A stretch of 64,000 nt of DNA from Edolisoma coerulescens (taxonomy: Eukaryota > Chordata > Aves > Passeriformes > Campephagidae), in NCBI GenBank assembly GCA_013397115.1, contig VWZW01004024.1, positions 62,504 to 126,503 of the forward strand, in the 5' to 3' direction. The translations under genes and the position numbers were made by a program. This document shows positions 37,016 to 50,500 of this stretch, piece by piece; the stretch's first letter is position 1, and every line of letters starts with the position of its first letter. The notes below the pieces were generated by a model, which was not told the origin of the DNA, did not search any database, and was given only the letters and a program-made list of their open reading frames with translations.

Positions 37016-40000
37016 GTCGCCAACATTTCAGCTGAGTTTTCCAGTTTTGGGGCTGTGTCGCGCTGCCTGGCCCCTTTAACTCAGTCTGTTGTCTTGGGTT
37101 TTTTGGGGGATTGTTGTTATTTGTTTTGCTGGGGTTTTTTGGTGTTTTTTTTTTTTTTAAAAAGGGAAACTCTTTGTAGAAGTTAGTGCTAAAGGGGCAG
37201 GAGATCATAGGTCCCCCCGGGGCTGAGTAAACGAGTCTGCAAAAAGAATCAGTTCTTCTAACTAGCACACATTAAGCAGACATAAAGAATTTACCAATGA
37301 AAATTGTGGACTAAGTATGTATTTAATAACTCCCTGATGTTGCTGTAGAGACTCCTCCTTTGAAGAGCTCAGTGGGGTTTTGAACAGAGGGGAGCTCTTA
37401 CCCCCATGCAAAAACTTTTTAAAAAAGGAAAAGTTTTTACATTTATTTTTAACCTAAGCAGCCCCCCCCCCCCCCAAGTTTCCAGTTTTAAAAGAACTCC
37501 TAAAAGCTTTAGCTAAGCAAATGCAAAGCAAAAGAAACTAAATAAAGCAAGTCTAGACTTAAAATTTGATCAGAAACATATGGGAGTTCTTCGAGCCTTT
37601 GCCTTTTGAGAAGTCCTATCGCTCCCCACACGGAGTGCACAAAATGTGCTTTCAGTAAAGCATGGCTGTAATTACCATGGGAGGCCCCACTCAAAGATGG
37701 CTTCTCACAGCAAAGCCGGAGGACTTCTAAATAAAAGGCTTTCATTTCCACTTACATTTGATGTTCTTGCTTGCTTGTGACCACCAGAGAACACTTGTGG
37801 AAGGCATGCACAGAACTACATTTTACGATACATCCTATAGATGTGAAGCTGTGAACAGAAGTCCATTATTCTCTCCCTTTTCCATCATCTTGGTTTCCCT
37901 ATAACGCAGCCCTCCTGGAGTACCCCGATACGTGACATCGTCTTTGTAGAATTTAACAAGGAAATACTTAAAATCTCTAAGCAGCTTTAAGACTGACTGC
38001 AGGCGAATTTGTTTTAGGTGACAGAACAAACCTGGATGTGAGGCATACAGTAAGAGGATAAAACAGTGACTTAACTGCAGGTGAGGAATAAATTTGGTTT
38101 CCTGTTTGGGTGATTATTTAGAGAGACTAAGTAGCTTGGTCTTGAGATAGTTGTAATTCTTCGATTGATTTTATTTTTATACTGTTTTTCTGGTTTTCTC
38201 TGTTTCAGTAAGATCCTAAGAGTCCCACACCCTCTACTCTTCCTGGTTCTTGTATCAACCTAACTTTTATACGTTATCTCTCGATCTCCAATAGCCTCAG
38301 GATTGGGAGGACAATCCAAACCAGAAGTGAAACTACTGGACCCATCGTGGTTCAAAAATAGAGGCAAGACATGGTTTGTAGACCTAATTAGTCTTCAGTC
38401 TGTGCATGCTTAAACTCTTTCTGTACTACAGCAGATGCAGCACGGCTACTGCAGAGTCTCCCAAACATCAACTCGGGAGTAGGGATCTGGAGTGGAAGTG
38501 GGAAAGGCAAGGGGAGGAAAGGCCCTTGATCCTAGTGACACAGGTCATAACAAAGCAGGAAAAACAGAAAAAGGATGATGACATTAAGAGGAATAAAGCA
38601 GGAATCACGGACAAGGATCAGGAGGAGATGATGACTGTGGGGGAAATGAGAAACCACACTCTCTGGTGATGAAAGGGAAAAATAGCTGGGGAATATCTGC
38701 CTGAGATGATCCTTTATCCCAGTGTAATGGTCCAAGAGAGTGAAAATTTCTCAGACTTGTTTCTGTACTGGAAAATGTCATTTTGTTAAACACAAAATGT
38801 CTGTGATCCTGTCATTGCCCACAGGATCACTATCATCGGGCAAATCAGGAAGGGAAGCCCTCAGGCACAGAGCACACCTTTTGAGGGTGCCTGGTAGTTT
38901 TGAGCAGTTCTCCAGTTGAACTCTTTACAGGCTCTACAAATGCACTGAGGGCGTGCTGAGACTGTACTGCCAGGGACTGCCTCGGCTATCCCTCCAGCTG
39001 AACCCCAAAACTGCACAATGCTCTCTCAGTGGAAGAATTTTTTTGTTCAGTATAAGCAAATTAAGGTTATTAGATTATGCTGTTTTATCAGATATCTATT
39101 TAAGTGAAAGAAACAAAAAAATAAGAGTGAATGGGAAGAATGTGTCCTTCCACTGGCCACCACTACAGTGCAGCAATATAAATCTTCATTAATTCAAAGG
39201 CTTACACTGTTTGAAAGCACTAGGGTTACTGAGGTTCTACTGTGTGTGATTTAACTTAATACAGATACTCCTTTCAGAGGCAAAGTGGTCCAAAATATGA
39301 TGTTCTAGCAGAATAATTTATTATCTACAACTCAAGCTACGTTTTCTATATGACCATCATAAATTAACGTCCATCACACACACATACAAATATATTGTAT
39401 GTTTATGTGAACACTGCATTTTCAAATTAGTCATTTCAGGGAATTAATGTGTCATATGAAAAGCTCAGCTTGAATAAACACAAAATTAATTCAACGGAGC
39501 AACCAAGACAATTATCTTAAGAAACTGTGTGTTCTTGTTTGCCCTTCAGCAGGGAACATGTGAAGTAAGCAAGTGTGCAACACATCTGTGGAAGACTGTC
39601 CTGACCTTTCAGAAACCTTAGGTCAGGATGGTCCAGAGGGTCAAAACTGCCCATGAAGAAGAGAAAGTTAGGAGTGCTGAGTGATAACATTCAGAATGCT
39701 GTTCTGTCCATGGAAAATGACCAGCATGAAGAACATCTGATCTTTTCATAGTAGCTCAAGACTTGTGCACTGCTCTGTGGGTAGCTGCACTGTTTGGCAT
39801 CACTGTGAATCATGTACCCCACTCTTGAACACCACATCTACTTCTGCCTTCTCTGTTCTTCCTTCCTACTTGGAAGCTTTGACCTTCCTCTGCCCATTTG
39901 CCTCTCTCCTCTTTACTTACCTTGGTGCAAGAAGGGGAGCAAATGTCCTGGTTGTCACTTCCAGCTGGAGTTACACCTCTTCTTGTCCATGATGCCAACT

Positions 40001-41453
40001 AATGGGATTACCAGTCTCACTGTTGTTAATGGAGCTATGGAGTGCCCTCATTCACTACTGATCCAATACAGCTCGCCAGGGGACAGGAGAGTTTCAAGAC
40101 AGCCTTTCAAGATGCCTGCAGGTGCAGGAAGTTCAAATCATCACTGTTTCTCTCTGTTTACTCTCAGATGTTTTCTCTTCTAGCATAAGGCAGGCTAGAA
40201 AGGCTCAGCTATTTGCACACTCTTTAGACAAGGCAGAAATTCCCTGCTCAACACTGTAGCTCTAATCCTGCAATGCCTTCATGGAAGCTGTTATTAAACT
40301 ACTCCATTATGAAATCAAGTAATTTCTTGGGACCAAACACATCTTCAGGTTCCTGTATTTCTGTCAAACAACTGCTGTTTTTTGACACTACTTTCTTTTT
40401 CCAAGTAGAGAGATGTTAAAAATAAAACCACTTCCTTCTACTAACAGTATCTTAAGAGAGAAAATGCTAAGGAAGAAAAAAACCCCCCCAAAAGAAACCC
40501 AAATTTTTGCTGAAATTCATTCAGTGCATCAGCTGACACTCCTCCTATCTTTGAGGACTGCACTTGCAACATCATCTTTATTCCAGAATCACTTCTTTTG
40601 ATGCTTTTCAGATTCCTTGTTTTTCTGTCTTCTTCCCTCTCTTGCATCTTTTTTACTTACCCTTTCCCACCACATAGATTTGGACGACACTAAGAGTAAT
40701 GAAATCCATTTCTCTGCCTGATCCTCTTTCCTGAACTTTTTAAGTGACTTGCAGCAATCCCAACTGAATGTCACTTAGTTTTAAAAACAATTTTTTGTTG
40801 AATAAGGCAGGAGCAGGTAGCTCAGGAACAATACTCAAGATGATTACAACTACCTGAGATGCAATAAATAAGATCAAACCTAAACACTATGTAGAACAAG
40901 TGATTCTTCAGATACTTTTGTTCAACTGCCGTAGTGTATTGCCCCATCAGAAAATTCCTAGACCACTGAAGATATGGGCAGTCTGCCTGTGGCGGATGAA
41001 AGGAGATGCTGAGAGAAGAGTCAGTGGCAGCAGACATGGTACCTAGGCTGTAATGTCTGGCATCCCATGAACTTTGTTTTCCTCGATCTTCAGCACAGTC
41101 AGCTGGAGGAGAGGTATATAAAGGAAGGCAGGAACAAAATCCTACTGCCAGTCTAAAAGAAAGCCATCCTTTTAGGGGCAGCAATCACTGAAGCTCCTGG
41201 AGCAGAGTGAAGACCCTCCTGTATCTCTCATGGCATTACAGTTCAGGCAGCTGAAGAATCAGTTCTGTGCAAATGCCATTCCGGATTTCTCATAAGATCA
41301 GTATTGCAGAATTACAATGAAACCACAAGACTTGCTGTGTTGTGACATTTTACATGTTTTTACAACCTGCTGTGACCTGCTTTCTGGCCAAGCCCTCCAA
41401 TACTCATCCTCATGCAGAATGCTCCTTCTTTCAGTGCTTCTGTTGTCCCCATT

Positions 41454-41524
41454 CATTGCAGGGGGGTTGGACTAGATGACCTTTAAAGGTCCTTTTCAAA
41501 CCAAACTATTCTGTGATTCTATTC
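41454..41524 (+). mobile_element. CR1 LINE 3' terminus
   Basis: 'cattgcaggggggttggactagatgacctttaaaggtccttttcaaaccaaactattctgtgattctatt' is a near-consensus CR1 3' end in plus orientation, including the terminal ATTCTATG-type repeat. Only about 70 bases are present, an extreme 5' truncation. Confidence 0.93.
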
Positions 41525-41729
41525 CTTGATCGAAGTTGCAAGATGAGCCCAGGTTTGCACATGGCAGTGTGACTGCCCCAAGCAGTGTAGCTTATGTTTC
41601 TGATGGGTGTCACAGCCACTGCCACTGGGCTGCTGTTAAGAAAGATTGCCAAATATTGCATTCTATGGCTTGAAAACTGTCTGAAAAACTTTAAAAGACA
41701 GAAATGCAAGGTGACAGATTTACAAAGGT

Positions 41730-41955
41730 GGCAGGGAAGGGAAGGGATAAGTTGGAAAGAAACCAAGACAAGATGGTGAGAAGGAAAAGAAGGAATACAT
41801 GGGGAAGAGAGACAAATGTACTAGGCAGGAAAGCAAGTGAAAGGAGGAGGTGAAAGACGAAGCAAACAGGATGGTCAAGAAAGGGACAGAGAGGGAAAGG
41901 CTGAGAAAAAAGGGAAAATAGTGAAAAAGGAGCCAGTGGAGGAGGGGAAAATGTA
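41730..41955 (+). repeat. Polypurine (A/G-rich) tract
   Basis: Over about 225 bases the plus strand is overwhelmingly A and G ('gggaagggaagggataag', 'gagaaggaaaagaaggaa', 'gtgaaaaaggagccagtggaggaggggaaa'). The sequence is degenerate rather than a clean microsatellite. Such tracts can adopt triplex or H-DNA structures; no gene is involved. Confidence 0.7.
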
Positions 41956-44900
41956 GAGCTTCTTTCTAAGAGATAAGAGAAAATAAATGGAGTCTGCTGC
42001 TGCTTGAAGCAGCCAGCAGCAGAAGAAACATATTACTGGGTGTGCATTTCAACAAGAAATGTACATTAGATTGGTAACAAATTACACAGGGCTGTCTTCC
42101 CTCTGGGCAGAAATCACAGAAAGAATAACTGATATTCTCGTAAGTCTTGTAATTTAGGGGTCCTTAGACAGGCAGAGTTGGAAACATACTGACTACAGAA
42201 GGGCAGCACACCCCCCCCNTGCCCATGTAGCTGTATATTCTTTTGATCACAGACATGAGATACAGAATTAAATTATTCTTTGGCTTTCTTTTCTCCTGAG
42301 GTTCAGCAGGATTCTGAAATCTGTCCATATAACACTTTTGTCTCTTTGCTTGCATCAAACAGTCCTAATTGTAGACTATACTTCTTTAATATAACTTTTG
42401 CCAAAGATCCATTCAAAGAGGACACATGGATGCTGGACAGAGAGCTGTGCTCTCCTTACTTGGGTGTTCAGATTAAGATCATCCAAGTCAGCATGCAAAC
42501 ACTGTAAGGTGGGCACTTACTCATCCTGCCAGAAGAATTTAGTGCAATGGCCATTTGATTACAATTTATATTCCATTAAAAAATACAGTAGTAAGCTTTT
42601 AAGCGTGCAAGGTCAAACTTTAAGGAGAAAGAAGATTCCCAGGCTCAGGCAGGATAACCCTTCTGGCCTTAACATGCCTATGCACTATGACAGATTTTAT
42701 TCAGAGGATCATGTGCAATTTTTGCACAGAATCCCCTTATCATTCAATGCACAGGGTTAGACATTTCATTAAATCTTTTCAAAGAACTCTAATCCATGAA
42801 AATCCATCACAGAAAACTTAGTGAGTGGTTGATATTTGGCAATCAAAGAGTTGAGCGTGAGCCTGTGGGCTGGGAGACGTCAGGCAGTAATGCTTTCTGC
42901 AGTGCTCCTGACTTTGTCTGAAAATTTCTAACTGCCATTACTGTCAGGTAAAAGTACCTTTTTGTGCCAGTTTGGCAGGAATATGTAATGATGGCTTACA
43001 ATGTAGATTAGCTACCAACACAGCAGGTCATGGAATTAGCCTTGGTGGCCTAACAAAGGGGAGATGCAGAGCTGCCACCAGCCCTTCCCTGCTGGCTGGC
43101 TGTGGGTTGAAGTAAATTGTAGGGACAGTATGTGAGCAGCACAACATGAATTCCCTCCCCACGACTTGCCTCACATATAAAGACCAGCCCCAGCATGCCT
43201 GGGGGTGACACACGTGCTCCAGGGTTTCACATCCTGTGGGGTCACGTCTGTTTCAGTGACAACCAGTGCTTTGTTGGGAAAGCCTTCATGAATCCACAGT
43301 AGCACTGCAGAGCAGGACACAGGGAGAAAAGGGGAGCACCCTCCCACCCCCACAGATGCCATGGGCTCTGCTGCCAGGAGAAAAAAATGTTTTCAATTCA
43401 ATTGTTTTCCTTGTGGCAAAGCTGAGATTCCCATTCACGGCATTTAAAAGCCGCAAATCAAAGCATCTGCAGTAGAACTTAAATTTGGTCAAGATCAGGC
43501 TTTCCACCCAGGCAGGCAGACTCACATCATGGTAAGCTGAAGTGGTTCTAGTGCCTGCTTAAAGCCGTCTTACCAAAGCAAGCACACAGCTGCATTTTCT
43601 TTCAAAATACTACTGCAGCCTTTTAAGAGAGAGGGGGAATAATCCAGATTCTGGCAGGAGGAATATTTCACAAATCATATATGCTTTGGCATCAAGCCCT
43701 TAAAGCCAGGGGCCTTTACTCACAGGCTTTGCTGGGAGAGATCCACCCACCTCAAGTGGGATTAATTAAAAGAGGCATGTATCATGCAAATAGTTTCTGT
43801 TTCCTTACAGAAATATTCAGAGCACATAACCCAAACCAGCTTTAGAATCAGAGCGAAGCAGGGGAGAAAATTATTTCCTGCTCTCCTAACTCTTTTCCTT
43901 TCCCTGTACATTAAGGGAGGAACAGTGAGAAAATGGCGAGAGCTCACCATTTCTGTACAATTCCTTTGATTAAATGCTAGTAAAGTAGAAGAAAAAAATT
44001 GTGTTTTCAAAGACAGGGGCTGTATTTCACTATAAGGTGCCAAATTTTCCACACCAAACATGTGCTAATCTGCTCATTGGACAAGGGCAGTCCAAGTCTA
44101 ACCCCTGAAAATGATCTTTTTATCTTAAGGCAGAACAGGAGAAAATGGAAACCTTGTATTTCTTCAGCATGTCAGGATTTTCAGCTCCATGTGACAGTGA
44201 TAGGGGCTGCAACAGGAAGCTCCTTTGGAAAGTAACTTTAAAAATACTACTTTCTTCTCTGGAAGCTGAACTATTTCCCTAGATAAGAGAGATCCCAACA
44301 CTTAAAGGAATCACTGCAGAAAATGGTGGTGGAACAGTCAGAGCACAGAGCCCCAGTTCAAAAATAAGTCACAGAAAAAGCTCAAGTTTCCACAAGAACT
44401 CTTCCTCAAAACTCTTTTTTTCCCCTTTTAATATCTCAGACCCATTTTCTGAGTCAATTTCCTATGATCCTGCAAAGACTGTTATTAAAACCAGACCAAG
44501 CGTAGCTGAAATTCCAGGGCTCAGAAGAAACATTTAGTAGGCGCAGGAGCTGGCCACACTGTCCCCCTCAGGTGATTTCCCCTGCAGCCCCTTCCCTGGG
44601 ATTTCCTCCCTCACAGTTTAGTCAGCAGGAGAAACCTGAAGTTTCAGCAGAATGGCAAACCCTTCCTTCATTCTTTAGCAGCTGAGATTTTTTATGTCTG
44701 AGGCTTTCATAGCTCTAAAAAAGAGAACTAGGATCCAGTCCAGAAGATGTGTATTGCAGATTTTTTTTTCCACAAAAATGTCAGGCAGTCTCACATTCAA
44801 TTCTGTATCCAGCTACAGTATTTTAAAATTACTGACCTCCTTCATCCACCACTGCTTTTCATGCCACCAGTGGCAGTCCCGAACTGAGTCGTTCCCAGGC

Positions 44901-46498
44901 TGCTTACCCACGTGTCTTTTGAGCGCTAGAAAATTCCTTTCTGGTCTCCATCCTACCTATCACTTTGTCATGAAAAAGATGATCATCAGACATGCTCTTG
45001 GCAAGCCACCTCAGGAAAGCAGTGTCCGTGCACAACCACAGGCAGGCAGGGTGAAGGAGACATGCTGCTTTGCAGGACGAGGGGAGAGGAGCCATGGTTC
45101 TCTCTGGCAGCACAGCTGGCAAAACACTGCGCCTCATCCCTGGATCTCAGCTCTGCTTTGTCCTCTGATGGCACAGAGGAAACAGCAGGGCCAGTTTGTC
45201 TCAGCCCCAGGCTCTCACTGAGGGGATGATCCTTGGGCTTCTTCCCTTCCAGCACAAAGTTTAGAAAGGCAATTCCAGGTTTCTCCCCAACGGTCCCTAC
45301 TGCAAGCTACAGGATATCCACTAAGGTGAAAGAGTGTTTCATGGTTGGGCATTGATGCAACAACACCCTTTTCATAGCAAATATATAAAAATGCTTCATT
45401 CTTTTGATGTACCTCATTTATTTATGCTTTCTATTATAAAGGGTAATTATATTAGAAACACTGAGCCTCAAATTTAAGTTACTGACAACTATGACAGATC
45501 TCACCTATTTAAAAGAAAGTTCTCCTCCAAAGTTTCTCTTCTCAATTACCATTTTTAAAATTGAAAATGTGCACATTTTATTTTTGTTCCTATTTAACTG
45601 GCTCTTTTTTTTTCAAACTGTGAGTACTTTCAATGTAACAGTTAATTTATCAAAAATCGAGAAACCCCTTTGTTCCAACATTGCCTTATCTGCCCACGCC
45701 TCTCATAATTTAGAAAGTTAATGAATCCCTCGGAATCAGAGGTTTTAATATATATATAAAAGTGATTATGTGTATTACATCATTGTGAAAATAAACATTA
45801 AGGACATTTTATTCATATAACTTACATAAAAAACCAGTTAATGCATAGAAAATTATACAATATGCAAAGCTACTTTAAAAGGTCCTGATAAATGCAAAGC
45901 CCTGGGAAGGAAAGGAAACAATGTGCTGAAGGTAATCTTGTTCCTTAACTAATTGCTTCGTACCATATGATCTACTCTGTTAGACAACTATGGACGGTTT
46001 TCAACTGGCTGTAAATTACTGGCTTTGCAGGACAAGAATCAGGCTCCTACCAGTTTGTTCCACTGGTTCTACAAGAATTGCTCTTGTTCTCTCCCAGAAG
46101 AGCCCTTACTTCCTCTGGTGAGGATTCAGAATGGCAGAAGTGAGGAGGTGTACCCCTGCCCCTCTTCTGGTGGGGGTAGGTGACCTTTCTCTCTCTCTCT
46201 CTGAGCCCCTGTGTGGGTACAACATGACCAGAACTGGGGTTCTTAATGTAAGCAAATCAGTGTCTTCCAACTGTCTGACTAGAATTTTTTTAAATGAAAA
46301 AATATTCCTATCTTTACAAACAGGGTATGTGCTAAAAATTGGTTCCATAAAACACCTTTGACTGCAGGGAATGCCCAGTTTTGGTTTGCTACGAGACTTT
46401 CTCAACAACAGCGCTCGACTTTCCACCACAGTGCTGAGTCTGTCTGTTATGCCAGAGGGAGAGAACCATGCCACCACCAGGAATACCAAACTTCTTAC

Positions 46499-46732
46499 CT
46501 TGGGACACTGGGAGGAGCCCGGCTCGGCCGAGAGGGAACCTGGGGAGGTCCTCCATGGGCTTCACCACTGGGAAACGGAGGCAGTGGTCCTGGGCGGAAA
46601 GGGACTGGGGGAGCCCCCGACTGAGGGCCTGGAGATGGGATTGCAGGAGCGGGTCCTCGGCCGGATAAAGGTCTGGTTGGGGGATTGTTTAATGTAGGTC
46701 TCCTCGGAGTTGAAGGACTTGGAGGAGGTGAT
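46499..46732 (-). CDS. DNM3: DNM3 proline-rich-domain exon
   Basis: This exon of 234 bases has acceptor TTTCACTAG| at 46,733 and donor CCCAAG|GTAAGA at 46,499. With the carried AG it reads RSPPPSPSTPRRP, then PTRPLSGRGPAPAIPSPGP, GAPPVPFRPGPLPPFP and PPQVPSRPSRAPPSVP. This is the C-terminal proline/arginine-rich domain of dynamin-3, very close to mammalian DNM3. The domain recruits dynamin to endocytic and postsynaptic sites by binding SH3 proteins. PSRPSR matches the PxRPxR amphiphysin-type ligand of dynamins, and several PxxP class I/II motifs surround it. The exon leaves AG, so every downstream tail must supply the third base. Reading past the donor gives AGG TAA, an immediate stop. Confidence 0.97.
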
Positions 46733-47334
46733 CTAGTGAAATAGCAGAGATTTTAAAAGTTCCGTAAGGTGGGGGTTCGGGTTTTGGGTTTTGTTTGATG
46801 TATTTTATTTTACTTCAAACAAAAGTTAAAACCTATGACAGATGTTTTTTCTTGGCATTTTCCTTTGCTGTCAGTGTCAGAGGATCGCATACAATTTAGT
46901 CTCACGTGTTTGCCACTGACAACATACAAGCAAAGAGGTAAATATAATGGATTTTATTATTCAAGTCCTAATAATGTTTTGTTAAGTGGAATTTCTAGGA
47001 CATGGAGCCTGAGATGCTGAATTATTATAACAGCTTGCAAAAGGAGGCCAAGTGGATACACAATTGGGGTGACAGAAGCAGCTGCTATTTGAAGCATCAG
47101 ACAAGCTCTAAGTCCACTGGATGGTCTTTTGCAAGGCAAATATCCTGTCTGGTGCTCACATAAACATATCCACAGAATATGTGTATATGGGAAAATGTTT
47201 TGATTTTCCTCACAGATGTCATTAAAGATCTGGAGGAGCATCTTCCCAAAAAGACAGGCAGGGAGGGAGCTCCTGATACTGACTACATCTGCCTGTCCTG
47301 AATTTCATGGCAATCCAGATTTGAGGCTCCTCAC
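46733..47334 (-). other. DNM3: DNM3 intron between GED and PRD exons
   Basis: A 602-base intron bounded by CGTAG|GTGAGG (47,335) and TTTCACTAG|A (46,733). Phase is conserved (AG carried across). No additional feature is seen. Confidence 0.9.
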
Positions 47335-47561
47335 CTACGTGCCTGCTGAAGCCACGAGTCATCTACAGGAGGGGGAGCAGGGGTTGAGACAGTGCTCGTG
47401 CTGATGTCCCCAATGATGGCAAGGGCCTCCTTCAGGGCCTGGTACATGCGGAGGGTCTCGTCCCGCCGCTGCGCCTGCTCGGCCGACTCCTCCATCAGAG
47501 TGTTTTGGTCCTCAGAAGAATACAAGTGAGCCAGGAGCTCTGCGTTGATAAATTCTTTTAC
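47335..47561 (-). CDS. DNM3: DNM3 exon: C-terminal half of the GTPase effector domain and start of the PRD
   Basis: This exon of 227 bases starts in phase 0 after AAATAG and ends CGTAG|GTGAGG. It encodes VKEFINAELLAHLYSSEDQ, then TLMEESAEQAQRRDETLRMY, then QALKEALAIIGDISTSTVS and TPAPPPVDDSWLQQARR. This is the second part of the GED (assembly/stalk helix of the bundle-signalling element) followed by the linker into the proline-rich domain, matching mammalian DNM3 nearly residue for residue. The GED packs against the stalk and GTPase domain and stimulates GTP hydrolysis during membrane scission. The Ser/Thr-rich linker STSTVSTPAPPP is the usual start of dynamin PRDs. Confidence 0.97.
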
Positions 47562-50500
47562 CTATTTCATCAGACAAAACGAAAAAAAAATCCAAACCAC
47601 CAAAAAAATAAACAAAATTATCTACAGAAAATACGACACTGAACAAATACAAGGGGAGATCTATGGAAGCAGGAGACTTAATCAGTTTCTCCTACTACCT
47701 TACACCAGTTCTACTGGTCACGCAATTCTGCATCTCTGAGGTGACACCTCTGCTTACAGTTCATTTCAAACAGGCTTCCCAACAGCTCCCAGGAGCCAGC
47801 TGGCATTTCGGGCCATTTCTGAATGGCTGACTGGGAAGTAAATGGCAGTACCATCAGATATAAATTCCCCAGAATTTTCAGGCTTTATGACAATACCTGT
47901 CAATTATTTTCTTAGCAACAATTTACCCTACTGTAGACAGTGTCTTTCATTTCCAGCAAGTCTGTCAGATTCCGAATAACCCATCCACACACATTCAAAC
48001 TGAAGGGAGAAGTCTCCGAGTAATCTAATTTACTATACTGATTTCCTGCTATGCCTGCCCTGGTTATGGAAACCTGGGCCACATTAACAGACATAAAAAG
48101 CTAGAGGTACTCTGATTAAATAAGACTGTGGTAAATAGACCAACTGCTGACCTACTAAATCCTTGCATTTGAGATTTTCGTTGCTGTTCTGATCTATTTC
48201 TCATCTGGTGCTTTGCTCCATAAAGCTTTTTTGAGCTGGAGATACTGACGATAATACATTCCCAGGATTCTGATTACATAAACCTGAGCTCCATTTGCAC
48301 ATGGGTTTGTGCTGGTTTTGTGATTTAAACCCTGACAGTGAGACTAAGGCAATGTTTGTGTTCAGACAAGGTCAGCGAGAGCAGTCAGACAGCGCAGGCG
48401 TGGGACCCTTTCTGGTCACCACAACGAGAAGGCAGCCAGGACAGACCTCACAGGGAAACAAAACCATATTGCCTGGGCTTGGCTGTCATTTCCCATTCAC
48501 GTATGACAGGAGATGCACAAATTCTTAGCAAAGCCTGCAAAAATTTTCCATGAGTTTCATGCTGTTTTCCAGTAGATGGTACTGATCAAGAGCCAGAGTA
48601 CACTACTTTCCTCGTGATTGCCAAAAGCTCCACATTAAAAACAGATATCATAGTTAAACAGCATCACATTCTGCTCGATGAAATGAGCATTTTAATGGCA
48701 TCACTTCAAAAAAAAGAAGAAGTCCTAAAATTAGATTAAGGCCAGAGCTGGTTGTAAAAGCATTGTTAAACCACAAATATCTGTTTGAAAAAAATCAGCC
48801 TGTGACAATTATCATGAGAGGTCCCTGTCTGTCACTGGCAGGGGATTTGACTAAATCCCTGAACTAGTCTGGAAAGGGAAGACTGCTGTCTTAAGGATGG
48901 TTCCTGGATCAGCCTCCTGCCCCCCTGTGCTGTACTAGACAGAGGAAGATCTTCCACAAGAGCCACTTTCTCCAGCTTGGAAATGGAAGGGAAAGTGATG
49001 CCTGCTTACACATTTGCCCCTTTCTGGAAAGCAGGCTCACACAAATGGTTTAAAACATTTTCCTTCGCAGACATCAGGCCTGCAGTCAAAGCTGAAGCGT
49101 AGCAAGCATCGAAAAGGCCAGCGCCCCAAACCTGCCCTGTCACTCTGAAATGGGGTAAGGTGGACTTGGAACCTCATCAGCGGGAAGACAACACATGTCA
49201 CTGCCTCAAATGCAGTGACAACCCATTCCTTAACCTTCAGTTTGGCAGTAACAAGTCCTCTGGAGTTTTTCCACTCGGCTGAGATCACTATCAGCACTGT
49301 TTATGGAGCATACACTGACTAATCTTAAGACCACCCCTCTGGTATAATCCAGGATACCAAGGCACCATGAAATACGGATTCGTATATGTGTGTTTTGTTT
49401 GGCCATTTTGAATTGGTAATGGTAACTCAATGCAGTTCTGTGTGGTAAATGTATTTTCTTTTAAGGCAATCAACATCCACCCTAGGGGAAGAACAAGGGA
49501 TGCACTTGGAATACAGTAATCTAGGCTTAGGCCCCAAAATATGCTCAGGGACAGCATCTAATTATTTTCTGTACACTGAGTTTGAATCCGATACTTTCCT
49601 TGAATTGTAAGTACTTGTTTACAGGCCCGCAAAGTGGAAAGGAAGTTCTAGGAAAACTTGGGAGGTTGCAATTGTCATGGAAACAAATTCCTTGGGATCG
49701 ATTTGTTTCCAGAGTTTTTGGAGGCAACATGATGGGGCAGCAGAAAATACAGAATATGCTCATTAAGGGGGAGGGAGGGTGTTTTCATTTAACTCCTGGT
49801 GGATGGGTTGGACTTCTGAAGTCTCCAAGGAACACATACACAACTTAACAGAAGCCACCTTCCATCACAGCTCCACTCCTTTCCAGGTCTTTGCACAACC
49901 TTTTGGCAGGACTCAGCACTCTTAATTCGACCATTTCTTTCTCTTTTTAATAGCCCTGATTTTTAAAAATTGCTATTTTAGCTATTGTTTTCAATGTGGT
50001 ATTTTACTGCCTATGCTGTACAGAAACAAATTCATTAATGCTTGTAGTGTCACAGTTCTTTAAAATGTTTTGATTCTTCGCCACAAATTTAAATTCTAGG
50101 ATGGAGGTGTAGACCTTAGCTCACTAGGAAGCCCAAATGCAGCTTGGGAGTATGAGGTCAACTGAAAGGTAGCTGCTGTTTGAAGTGTGTGGTTTCTGTG
50201 TGCCACGGCCAGCCAGCATGGCAGGCTTTATCAATGTCACTAGCAGCTGATGAGATTGAAAGTACAAAATCTTACAGTAATCTACTTCTGAGGGACGCAC
50301 ACACTTCAGAGACCCCTAAACGATTCCGAATGAGGAGGTGAGTGGCAGAAAATTTAATGTAAGCTTTCAAGCAACTGCTCACTGAGCTCTGCTGTTTATG
50401 AAATGAAAGCTAAACCCCAGCCTTTCCAAGGGCACTGGAGATAGGCTAAGTTAAAGCAGCAAGTTGCTAGCAATGATCTGGAAAGAGCAGTGAGAACACA

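Larger units (their letters stand above)
37016..46498 (-). other. DNM3: DNM3 intron following the proline-rich exon
   Basis: Long AT-rich intron with no further exon that I can support. It contains a T-rich stretch near 37,098-37,158, a 14-base C run at 37,462-37,475, a CR1 end at 41,454-41,524, a polypurine tract at about 41,730-41,955, one undetermined base at 42,219, and a (TC)n tract at 46,188-46,202. A perfect 8-bp inverted repeat lies at 39,382-39,402. The small open frames are scattered on both strands and show no protein similarity. Confidence 0.6.

Noticed and set aside
46106..46489. 127-codon minus-strand frame just after the PRD exon
   Set aside because: It is out of frame with DNM3 and lies in the intron. 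The in-frame read-through stops at once.
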